The position numbers were made by a program, and so were the translations under genes. Source: an uncultured Eggerthellaceae bacterium (lineage in GTDB: Bacteria; Actinomycetota; Coriobacteriia; Coriobacteriales; Eggerthellaceae). Taken from it: a stretch of DNA of 17,475 nucleotides. Location: contig CAJTML010000036.1 in the NCBI GenBank assembly GCA_910577495.1, positions 1 through 17,475 on the forward strand. Direction: 5' to 3'. Shown here piece after piece: positions 1 through 7,300 of the stretch. Each line of letters opens with the position of its first letter. The first letter of the stretch is position 1. Below the pieces are notes generated by a model. That model was not told the DNA's origin. It saw nothing but the letters and a program-made list of their open reading frames with translations, and searched no databases.

Positions 1-1
1 T

Positions 2-154
2 GCTGGACGCGCGTCAGAGCTGGGAACGCTTGAGGCTGGCAAGCTGGCAGATCTGGTGGTGTTGGACACCAACCTCCTGATGTGCGCCGATGAGGATATC
101 CAGCACACGTCAGTTATCAGCACGTTGGTTGGTGGAGACGTCGTCTACTCGTAA
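2..154 (+). CDS. Amidohydrolase family 3 (YtcJ-like) protein, C-terminal fragment
   Basis: Only the last 50 codons and the TAA stop (152-154) are in the window; the start lies to the left. The fragment reads through GTLEAGKLADLVVLD and then TLVGGDVVYS at the very end. This is the typical C-terminal edge of metal-dependent amidohydrolases of the YtcJ/amidohydrolase-3 group, where the chain returns to the small composite beta-sandwich domain. The metal ligands and substrate-determining residues lie upstream, so the substrate cannot be told. The gene is convergent with thiD and the two coding ends overlap by 10 bp (145-154), so no intergenic terminator is possible here. Family assignment is fairly secure; the exact function is unknown. 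Confidence 0.75.
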   Translation, partial: AGRASELGTLEAGKLADLVVLDTNLLMCADEDIQHTSVISTLVGGDVVYS

Positions 155-930
155 GCCCACATGTGATCAAGCGGACCTGAGCCGTGACCCAGGTCAAGGC
201 CAGCGCTCAGCGCGCCGCGCACATAGGTTTTCGCCTGGTTGATGGCCTCTTCAACGGACAGCCCCTTCGCCAAACCGCACGCGATGGCACTGGAGAGCGT
301 GCATCCCGTTCCGTGCGTATTGTCAGTTGCAATATGCGGCGCGCGATACCAACGCACGCGCCCATCGGGAAAACCAAGCACGTCATCGGCGGCGTCGCTT
401 AAGTGCCCGCCCTTAATGAGCACAACGGCGCCAACCTGCGCGGCAAGTTCGCGCGCAGCCTGCTCCATCTGCTCCTCGGTAGCAATGGTGCGCCCCATAA
501 GCGCCTCAGCTTCGGGCAGATTAGGCGTGATCACATCCGCAAGCGGAAAAAGGCTGCTGACCAGCGCGTTTTGCGCTCCCTCGTCAATGAGCCTGGAGCC
601 ACTGGTGGCCACCATGACCGGGTCCACCACGATGTTTTTCGCCTGATGAGCGCGCAACCCTTCCGCAATTGCTTGGATGATTTCAACCTGCGAAACCATG
701 CCGATCTTGACCGCTTGCGGTGGGATGTCCTCAAAAACCGCGTCAAGCTGCTCAGTCACAAACTGCGGCGTCGCATTCAGCACGTCGCGCACACCCGTGG
801 TGTTTTGCGCGGTCAGCGCCGTAATGACGGTCTCGGCGAAGAGTTTATGTGCCGCAATGGTCTTAATGTCGGCTTGAATGCCGGCACCACCACTAGAGTC
901 AGAGCCAGCAATGCTTAAAACTGCCTGCAC
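145..930 (-). CDS. thiD: Bifunctional hydroxymethylpyrimidine kinase / phosphomethylpyrimidine kinase ThiD
   Basis: This 261-residue ribokinase-fold enzyme phosphorylates HMP and then HMP-P to give HMP-PP, the pyrimidine substrate of ThiE, in the cytoplasm. Visible family motifs are the N-terminal substrate loop GSDSSGGAGIQAD (residues 9-21), VDPVMVATSG (102-111), KGGH (173-176) and the anion-hole and catalytic-region motif DNTHGTGCTLSSA (203-215). Length is normal for ThiD. The start is GTG at 930, supported by AAGGAGG a few bases upstream; no ATG gives the conserved N-terminus. It is the last gene of thiN-thiC-thiE-thiD, 11 bp after the thiE stop, so probably co-transcribed and translationally close to thiE. 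Its stop overlaps the convergent amidohydrolase gene by 10 bp. Confidence 0.96.
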   Translation of the reverse strand: MQAVLSIAGSDSSGGAGIQADIKTIAAHKLFAETVITALTAQNTTGVRDVLNATPQFVTEQLDAVFEDIPPQAVKIGMVSQVEIIQAIAEGLRAHQAKNIVVDPVMVATSGSRLIDEGAQNALVSSLFPLADVITPNLPEAEALMGRTIATEEQMEQAARELAAQVGAVVLIKGGHLSDAADDVLGFPDGRVRWYRAPHIATDNTHGTGCTLSSAIACGLAKGLSVEEAINQAKTYVRGALSAGLDLGHGSGPLDHMWAYE

Positions 931-941
931 GATTGGCCTCC

Positions 942-1673
942 TTAGGCGGTTTCGTCGGTTGGGGCGGTTGTATCGTTTGCGTCGGACGCATCGGCCGCAC
1001 CGGCCACATCGGCCGCACCAGCCACAAACGTCTCATCAGCAATCTGGCGAAGCTTTCGGGTAGCAGCTTCAATATCCTCAGCGGCAAAAATAGCTGACAC
1101 AAGCGCTACACCATCTGCCCCACTGCCGGCAAGACTGCTCATGTTCTCAGCGGTGATGCCACCAATGGCCACCACCGGGATATCCACGGCTTCGCAAATT
1201 TCACGAAGGCCCGCAAGGCCAATAACCTCAGCATCTTCCTTGGTTGAGGTCGGGTAAATCCCCCCAACGCCAATATAGTCAGCTCCGTCAGCCTGTGCCG
1301 CCAGCGCCTCTTCAACCGTGCCCGCCGACACGCCAATGATGGCATCTTCGCCCAGTGTTTTACGCGCCTTCACACACGCCATATCCGACTGGCCAACATG
1401 TACGCCATCTGCGCCGACGATCTTCGCCAGCTCAACGTCGTCGTCAAGTACAAAGGGGATGTTCGCCTTGCGCGCAAGCGGCAGCAGTACGCGTGCACGC
1501 AGCTCGATCTCAGCACGCGGCGCCTCTTTTTCGCGCAGTTGTAGAAACGTGATACCGCCATCGATTGCCTCTTGCACGCATGCCGTCAGCGTGCGCTCAC
1601 CAACCCACGCGCGATCCGTTACCGCATATAGCTCTAATGCTTTCGCCAACTCAGCCTTGCTCAACTTCGCCAT
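942..1673 (-). CDS. thiE: Thiamine-phosphate synthase ThiE with Ala/Asp-rich C-terminal tail
   Basis: ThiE condenses HMP-PP with thiazole phosphate to form thiamine phosphate. The TIM-barrel motifs are present: QLREKE (46-51), LDDDVELA (77-84), GVHVGQSD (90-97), YIGVGGIYPTSTK (133-145, pyrophosphate loop, where GGIYP replaces the commoner GPxFP), VVAIGGI (167-173) and GADGVALVSAI (185-195). I place the start at the ATG at 1673 (243 residues), because AGAGGTGA sits five bases before it. The in-frame GTG at 1682 would overlap that Shine-Dalgarno sequence. The enzyme is about 30 residues longer than usual: residues from about 217 form a low-complexity tail with VAGAAD twice in tandem and then D/A/T-rich sequence. 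It lies 15 bp after thiC and 11 bp before thiD. Confidence 0.95.
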   Translation of the reverse strand: MAKLSKAELAKALELYAVTDRAWVGERTLTACVQEAIDGGITFLQLREKEAPRAEIELRARVLLPLARKANIPFVLDDDVELAKIVGADGVHVGQSDMACVKARKTLGEDAIIGVSAGTVEEALAAQADGADYIGVGGIYPTSTKEDAEVIGLAGLREICEAVDIPVVAIGGITAENMSSLAGSGADGVALVSAIFAAEDIEAATRKLRQIADETFVAGAADVAGAADASDANDTTAPTDETA

Positions 1674-1678
1674 GCTTG

Positions 1679-1686
1679 TCACCTCT
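1679..1686 (-). promoter_or_regulatory. Ribosome binding site that decides the thiE start
   Basis: On the minus strand this reads AGAGGTGA, one mismatch from the ideal AGGAGGTGA core, and is followed after five bases by the ATG at 1671-1673. The upstream in-frame GTG (1680-1682) lies inside the site itself, so the ATG is the better start. Confidence 0.7.
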
Positions 1687-1688
1687 TC

Positions 1689-3059
1689 TTATGCCTCTTG
1701 GGCGTCCAAATCAATTACTAACCCATCCATAATAGTATTCACGGTGCGCATTGCACACATTTTGCCGCACATCGTACACGTACCGTCATGTGAGGGCGGC
1801 GCGCTGTCGAAGTACTCACGCGCACGAGCAGGATCCAGCGCCAGGTCAAACATCTCATCCCACGCCACTCGCCTGCGCGCATCACTCATGCGATTGTCGC
1901 GCTCACGTGCACCGGGCAACCCGCGCGCGATGTCTGCCGCGTGTGCCGCAATAAGCGTTGCCACCAGGCCTTCGCGAACATCGTGCACATCAGGCAGGCG
2001 AAGGTGCTCTGCGGGTGTCACGTAACACAAAAAGTTCGCGCCCGATGACGCAGCCAAAGCCCCGCCAATAGCGGCTGTAATATGGTCATAACCTGGGGCA
2101 ATGTCAGTCACCAACGGACCGAGCACGTAGAAGGGCGCACCGTGACAGAGGCGCTTTTCCAGCTTCATGTTCGCCTCAATTTCATCCAGCGCCATGTGCC
2201 CCGGACCTTCCACCATGACCTGCACGCCCGCATCCCACGCGCGCCGCGTAAGCTTGCCAATCTCAATCAGCTCAGCAATTTGCGAGGCGTCGCTTGCGTC
2301 ATAGGTGGAGCCTGGTCGCATGGCGTCCCCCAGCGAAATGGTCACGTCGTGTTCGTGCAAGATTTCCAAGATCTCATCGTAGTACTCGTAGAAGGGGTTC
2401 TCGCGCCCCGTGGCTTCCATCCACGCAAAAATAAGCGAACCACCTCGGCTTACGATGTTAGTCAACCGCCCTGTTTCGCGAAATGACTCAAGCACGCGGC
2501 GGTTCATGCCCGCATGAATGGTCACAAAGTCAACGCCGTCCTCAGCATGCGTGCGCACCACTTCCAAAAAGTCCTCAGGCGTGATGGCAATGAGCGCTTT
2601 TTCCAGATACCCGATTGCGTCATACATGGGCACGGTGCCAATCATTGCTGGCGAGCGTTTAATAAGCTCACGGCGAAACGCCTGGGTTTTGCCACTGTTC
2701 GACAGATCCATAATGGCATGCGCGCCCAGCTCAAGCGCCACATCAACCTTCTGCCACTCCACCTCAGCGTCCGCCAGATCCCCCGAAATACCCAGGTTCA
2801 CGTTTACCTTGGTGCTAAGCCCATCGCCTACGCCAACGGGATGCAGCGACGCGTGGTGGATATTCGCTGGAATAGCAATCTGACCAGCAGCTACTTTCTG
2901 GCGAATAAACTCCGGATCAAGGCGCTCTTCTTCGGCCACAACCCGCATTTGATCGGTCACCATCCCTGCGCGCGCAAAATCAATCTGCGTAATGGGCTGG
3001 GGCTTCGGTTGGGTGTTTGGTTGTATAGCTGGATGGTCTTTGGATGCATGCGTCTGCAT
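1689..3059 (-). CDS. thiC: Phosphomethylpyrimidine synthase ThiC
   Basis: ThiC is a radical-SAM enzyme that rearranges aminoimidazole ribotide to HMP-P, the pyrimidine half of thiamine. From ATG 3059 the protein is 456 residues, typical of the short (Gram-positive and archaeal) ThiC form that lacks the N-terminal domain of the E. coli type. Core similarity begins at ITQIDFARAGMVT (23-35). Visible motifs are SRGGS (204-208), GDAMRPGS (244-251), EGPGH (284-288), TDIAPGYDHI (318-327), NFLCYVTPAEHL (342-353) and the C-terminal iron-sulfur cysteines C428, C431 and C435 in CTMCGKMC. The cysteine spacing is CX2CX3C rather than CX2CX4C. Residues 8-22 are a Pro/Gln-rich leader. GGGAG lies 8-9 bases upstream of this ATG, inside the riboswitch 3' arm. 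Starts further upstream would require translating the riboswitch. Confidence 0.97.
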   Translation of the reverse strand: MQTHASKDHPAIQPNTQPKPQPITQIDFARAGMVTDQMRVVAEEERLDPEFIRQKVAAGQIAIPANIHHASLHPVGVGDGLSTKVNVNLGISGDLADAEVEWQKVDVALELGAHAIMDLSNSGKTQAFRRELIKRSPAMIGTVPMYDAIGYLEKALIAITPEDFLEVVRTHAEDGVDFVTIHAGMNRRVLESFRETGRLTNIVSRGGSLIFAWMEATGRENPFYEYYDEILEILHEHDVTISLGDAMRPGSTYDASDASQIAELIEIGKLTRRAWDAGVQVMVEGPGHMALDEIEANMKLEKRLCHGAPFYVLGPLVTDIAPGYDHITAAIGGALAASSGANFLCYVTPAEHLRLPDVHDVREGLVATLIAAHAADIARGLPGARERDNRMSDARRRVAWDEMFDLALDPARAREYFDSAPPSHDGTCTMCGKMCAMRTVNTIMDGLVIDLDAQEA

Positions 3060-3063
3060 GATA

Positions 3064-3173
3064 TGCACTCCCTTCGTTGGCATTATCCACATCAGGTTTA
3101 ACGGGTCGAAGCAAATTAGGTGCTTCCTCTCAGCCTGGCCTGCGCATGCGCTCCAAGCTCCCCGGTATGTACA
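3064..3173 (-). promoter_or_regulatory. TPP riboswitch (THI element) upstream of thiC
   Basis: Read on the minus strand, the conserved THI-box blocks occur in order: GGGGAGC (3157-3163), GGCTGAGAGG, GACCCGTTAAACCTGAT, GGATAATGCCAACG and GAAGGGAG (3068-3075). A closing P1 helix can be drawn between UGUAC (3169-3173) and GUGCA (3064-3068). These features identify the TPP aptamer. The 3' arm GGGAG is also the only good Shine-Dalgarno sequence for thiC, ending eight bases before its ATG, and no separate expression platform or U-tailed terminator fits between aptamer and start. The likely mechanism is therefore direct occlusion of the ribosome site when TPP is bound (inference). Confidence 0.95.
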
Positions 3174-3224
3174 CGGCGCCACATTCGCCGCACTGCGCGC
3201 AACTCACCGCGCGCTTTCGCCACA

Positions 3225-3848
3225 TTATAACGGATAGAACACCAGCAACGTTCCAGACTCAACGCCAATGGTTGCCGGCTCTCCCATCAGCTCATTTGAG
3301 ACACCTCGCGAAGTGCGATTCGTCAAATCCTCGTCATCAAGCGAGTATTTCATGCCCGTCTCAATAACGCCATGCGCACAGTCACTCAGCGAAAACACCG
3401 ACACAATGCCCTCGGCGGCATCCAGCTCCAACACATCGGGACCGGTGATGCAGCGCAGTGCCTCGCCTTCGCCCACCGCAGTGACATATTGTCCCTCTTC
3501 AGAGAAGCGAGCGAAGATTTGGATGTTGGCAATCGTGTGGTCAAGTCTGCCACCCAGCGCTCCGTAGACCACCACCTCTTCATAATTGAGGGCGAAGGCT
3601 CGCTTGAGAGCAAGCTCCAGGTCAGAGGCATCTTTGTCAGGAGGAAAGCGCGAAACGCGGCCGCACTTGGGCACATACCCGAGCGAATCGAAATCCCCAA
3701 GCGCCATGTCAGGCTTTACGCCAATGGCTTCAAGATGGGCAAACCCGCCATCCACCGCGATGACATAGTCAAACAACCCCGCATCATAGCGCGCTTGAAA
3801 ATCCGCAGCGTTAAACTCAGACGCTGCCACTAACACACAGACTCCCAT
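3225..3848 (-). CDS. thiN: Thiamine pyrophosphokinase ThiN
   Basis: ThiN transfers pyrophosphate from ATP to thiamine, giving TPP, and mainly serves thiamine salvage. The 207-residue protein has the full family pattern: AVDGG (31-35), GDFDS (51-55), DKDASDLELAL (71-81), GALGGRLDHTIAN (96-108), the C-terminal thiamine-binding segment with GMKYSL (165-170) and RGVSNE (181-186), and SGTLLVFYP (198-206). The ATG at 3848 has AGAGG about seven bases upstream. The gene is first in the minus-strand thi cluster and lies upstream of the TPP riboswitch, so its own translation should not be controlled by that element. About 50 bp separate its stop from the aptamer, and I see no convincing promoter there, so thiC may be reached by read-through from thiN. 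It is divergent from rnpB. Confidence 0.95.
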   Translation of the reverse strand: MGVCVLVAASEFNAADFQARYDAGLFDYVIAVDGGFAHLEAIGVKPDMALGDFDSLGYVPKCGRVSRFPPDKDASDLELALKRAFALNYEEVVVYGALGGRLDHTIANIQIFARFSEEGQYVTAVGEGEALRCITGPDVLELDAAEGIVSVFSLSDCAHGVIETGMKYSLDDEDLTNRTSRGVSNELMGEPATIGVESGTLLVFYPL

Positions 3849-3897
3849 ACCAACCTCTGCCCTTTCAAAAGGATGTATCGTGAATGCGGCATCTGTC

Positions 3898-3910
3898 TGC
3901 TAGAATAGCA
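3898..3910. promoter_or_regulatory. Palindromic extended -10 element between thiN and rnpB
   Basis: TGCTAGAATAGCA is a five-base inverted repeat around GAA. On the plus strand it reads TGcTAGAAT, an extended -10 whose start point would fall around 3913-3915, exactly where the rnpB P1 helix begins. On the minus strand it reads TGcTATTCT, also an extended -10, whose start point would fall near 3895, giving thiN a leader of about 46 nt. No strong -35 is visible for either direction, as expected for extended -10 promoters. The rnpB direction is well supported by position; the thiN direction is inference. Confidence 0.6.
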
Positions 3911-3914
3911 CACT

Positions 3915-4250
3915 GCGAGTGGGCCAGGCGATCGCGCGCGAAAGCGTGAGGAAAGTCCGGGCTCCAAAGGGCAGGATGCCAGCTAACGGCTGGGCGGGGT
4001 GACCCGATGGAAAGTGCCACAGAAAAGAAGACTCCCCTCTTGTAGGAGAAAAGCTGAAACGGTGCGGTAAGAGCGCACCAGCGTAGCGGTAACGCTACGG
4101 CTTGGTAAACCCCATCCGGAGCAAGCGCTCATAGGAACGCCACACGGCTGCCCTTCCGTGCGTTCGGGTTGCGTGCTAGAGATGCGTGGCGACACGCATT
4201 CGAGATAAATGATCGTCCAACGACAGAACCCGGCTTATCGGCCCACTCGC
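3915..4250 (+). ncRNA. rnpB: RNase P RNA, class A
   Basis: This is the catalytic RNA of RNase P, which matures tRNA 5' ends. Conserved blocks appear in order: GAGGAAAGTCCGGGCTCC (3948-3965, P4 5' strand), AGGGCAGGATGCC (3968-3980), GGAAAGTGCCACAGAAAAG (4009-4027), a GTAGCG-GTAA-CGCTAC hairpin capped by a GNRA loop (near 4083-4098), GGTAAACCCCATCC (4104-4117), and GACAGAACCCGGCTTAT (about 4221-4237, P4 3' strand). The termini are set by a perfect 11-bp P1 helix between GCGAGTGGGCC (3915-3925) and GGCCCACTCGC (4240-4250). About 336 nt is normal for class A. The P1 3' strand is followed by TCTTTTGCTTT, which could itself end transcription. Confidence 0.97.
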
Positions 4251-4278
4251 TCTTTTGCTTTCCCAGAAACCGCACATG

Positions 4279-4308
4279 AAAAGGGCTGCAACACGCGCGT
4301 TGCAGCCC
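4279..4308 (-). terminator. Rho-independent terminator after the first giant gene
   Basis: A perfect 10-bp stem GGGCTGCAAC / GTTGCAGCCC (4283-4292 with 4299-4308) encloses a six-base loop. Read on the minus strand the stem is followed by TTTT (4279-4282), so it should terminate transcription of the giant gene ending at 4369. Read on the plus strand it has no U-tract, so it would be at best a weak stop for rnpB. Confidence 0.75.
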
Positions 4309-4325
4309 CACGTAGATAAGTATGT

Positions 4326-4355
4326 CGAAGGCTCCGTTTGGTGACAGAGCCTTCG
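4326..4355. other. Hairpin next to the stop codon of the first giant gene
   Basis: A nine-base inverted repeat, CGAAGGCTC (4326-4334) and GAGCCTTCG (4347-4355), with a 12-base loop begins about 14 bp past the stop codon at 4369-4371. There is no T-run on either side, so it is not a classical terminator. It may stabilise the mRNA 3' end or help separate the convergent transcripts. The later copies have a different hairpin in the equivalent place. Confidence 0.5.
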
Positions 4356-4368
4356 CTCAGTCTTCGGC

Positions 4369-7300
4369 CTAGCGCCTATGCACCGCGTGTGTACTACGAC
4401 GGCGGGCAACTACCAGGCAAGCTGCTGCGATGAGTACCAGAGCTGCAATGCCGGTGACAGCAAAGGCAAGCGGGTCTCCGGTGCGGGCAAGCTTGAGTCC
4501 CTTCGGCAGTGCTTGCAAGTCTTGGCCGTTTGCATCAGATCCAACTCCATAGCCCTCATCATAGGCGGGGTTGTCGTGCACTTCCCCGTTAAAGCCTGCA
4601 GGGTATGTCACCTCTGACATTGAGTGCGTTGCGCCATTTTTGATATAGAAGGCATCCCAACCATCACCCGGATCAAAGCGATGACCCAGATCAGGCATGC
4701 CGGAGGGCTCTTCTCCCTTTAAAACGGGCTTGGGGATCTCGTGCGCTACTGAGCCATAGGCATAACCTACATTTCCAATGCCGTGCGTGAGGGCATCAGG
4801 GGTAACAATAGCGTCAAATGCAAGCGATACTTGCTCTCCGCCACGGACGTTTCCAGCGTAGACCGCAATGTTTCCATTGGCCTCAGAGTAGGCCTCGTCA
4901 GGACAATCAATAGTTTCACCGTTTGCAAGGGTGAGCTTCATAGAGCCAGCAACCGGATTTAAGCCCTTAGGCAGCCTATCTTCTAAGATCACGTCATACC
5001 ACATGGTATGAGCCCCGTCGGTGTTTGCAAGGGTCACTACATAGTGGATGACATCTCCCACATAGACTGATCCATCAGTGCGTTCGGTGGTGTTGGTAGC
5101 GGTCTTGGTGGTGATGAGCTTATCTTTGTCAGGAGCTCCTGGGAACACCTCATCAATAGGAGTTACCGGGGTCTCAATAGGCTCAATTACCTCTTCTGGG
5201 TCTCCCCCAAAGATGTCTTTGATCTCATCTTGCTTTTCTTTGTCAACATCATCCCAGGTCTTACCAGTGTCTTCTGGGTTATAGGGACCCACCGGAATCG
5301 GATCGCGATCCAAAACAACAGGACCGGTCGGGTCATCAGGGTTGGGCTTTACAACCGTTGAGGGAAGCGTGCCGTAGGCATAGGCTTTGTTAGCAGGGAT
5401 ATCAATGCCGGTGGCTGCCACTGGCGTTACCACACAATCAAAGGTGATGGTAGCTGTTGAGATGCCCGGCAAATCCCCAATGCAAAAGCCGATAGTGGAA
5501 TCTTCTGCGCTAAAGTCAACCTCGAAGTTTGAGTAGGTATTGCCTGCCGCATCCGTAATATGAGCACTTCCCGGAACGTAGGCCACCCCTTCTGGCAGCG
5601 GGTCTTTGATGAGCACGTCATACCACGAAGAGCCTGGGCGGGTGTTAGTTGCGCTAATGGTAAAGCGGATGGTATCTCCCACCATGGCAATTTCTTTGTT
5701 TACGCGATCCTCAAAACCTGTTGTGACATTTTGAGCAGATTTATTAAGCTCAATGTCGCCACCGATGGGGTTACCTTCGGTATCAGTACCTGAAGGACGC
5801 GGATCAGGGTCAGCCGGCACCACGATGATGTCGTGATCATTGCGATCATCGGGATCGGGGGTTTCAGGGCGAAGGTCATCGGTGATAGGAACGGTAACAA
5901 TCACGTGTTCGATGGTGGGCTCTCCACCCGCCGGATCAGGACGAGAGATGACAACCGGGATATCAACGTGATCTGCATCCGGGTCCTCTTCAAGCTTCTT
6001 TTTGATCTGCTCGTCTAACTCTTTGGCAATGTCTTCTGGGGTCTTTGGATCATCCTCATCACCAAACGAGATTATGCGGTCTCCCTCTTTAATGGGGTTT
6101 TTAGGCGTGGTGGTCGGATCGTCCGGATCAGTCGGGTCAGCCGGACGCGTCGGATCATCAGGATGAGGCTCTTTTGCATCAGCAAAAGGAGTATCAGGGG
6201 TCACAGGTCCAACCGGAACTCCTGGCTCTTTGGTACCTGGTGCATCAGGATCATCAGGATCAGAAGTGCTTCCACCCTCTTCAATGAGCTCTCCACCCAA
6301 GATATCTTGCGCTTTGTCGGGACCCGGCACAATGGGAGTGGGCTTGTCAGGATTAGGATCAGGAAGCGTTGGGTCAACATCAGCTGAGGTTGCCTCTACT
6401 GGCAGACCCTCTGCTGGGATACGGTCATCCCATGAGAACTTATCAGGATTAATACCATAGATACCTGAGACCTTTGAGTTGGAGGTAAAGTCAGCAGCGC
6501 CGTGCTCTGGATCAAACAGATCAGAGTTGACCGTCACATCCAACTTAAACTTATAAGACTCATTACCAAACAAGGTAGGCAGACCATCAAAGATAACCTT
6601 GCCGTTTTCTATGCGATAACTCGGGTCTTTGATCTCGTTTCCTGCAGGATCAAGCACCGTCACTCCCTTAAAGGTCGTGTCCGTTGGAATTGCAATCTCA
6701 TAGACGGGGTTGATGCATGCTGAGTCTTTGGTGGTGTTAGTTGCTGTTGCGGTATAGCGGATGGTGTCTCCCGGACGAACCGTGCCGTCGGTGCGTGAGA
6801 CAATGTAGGCGGTCTCAGTGATAGACAGCTCAGGCTTTTTGGCCAGATCCGGGAAGACATACACATCAAAGCTCTTGGTAACAGAAGCATAGGCACCCGT
6901 ACCTTTGATGGTAGCGGTAATGGTGGTTTTGCCTGCTGAGAGTACGCGTGCTACCGCACCAATACCGTAGTCGGTTTTACCTTCTACGTATTCGCGATCC
7001 GTGAGATAGCTGTTCGGCTCAATCTGGATGACAGCTGGGTTTGAGCTTTCAAAGACAATGTCTCCGATTGAGTTGGTTTGTACAAACAGCGGGAACCAGT
7101 CTTGACGGGTTTCGGTAACTGAACCTGAGTCCTCATCCACCACGTCACGGAACTCACCGACATCAGTTCTGTCTTCGGTGCCTTTGAGCTCATCATCAGC
7201 ATCTGTCCAGTCACGCTCGGTGGTCTCATCAAGCTTGAGTTTCTTATCGTTTGCTACCTTGTCAGCATCAGATAATCCCTCACCATTGGGGATATATCCA

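Noticed and set aside
1318..2025. A 235-codon plus-strand open frame across thiE and thiC
   Set aside because: It is a shadow of two well-supported genes, is Ser/Arg/Ala-rich without family motifs, and spans the junction between them.
3060..3182. Upstream extension of thiC to a start at 3182
   Set aside because: The extra codons would translate the TPP aptamer; family similarity starts later and the ribosome site supports ATG 3059.
3174..3224. A separate promoter for thiC between thiN and the riboswitch
   Set aside because: The 51 bp are GC-rich with no acceptable -10/-35 pair on the minus strand; read-through from thiN is simpler, though a weak promoter cannot be excluded.
4251..4368. A small gene between rnpB and the giant gene
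   Set aside because: The short frames here overlap rnpB or the terminator hairpins and have no ribosome site or motif; the stretch is explained by two hairpins.
6100..6380. GGATCA-rich stretch considered as a CRISPR-like or satellite array
   Set aside because: The short irregular repeats are the codons of the Asp/Pro-rich linker in the giant protein and have no spacers or constant period.
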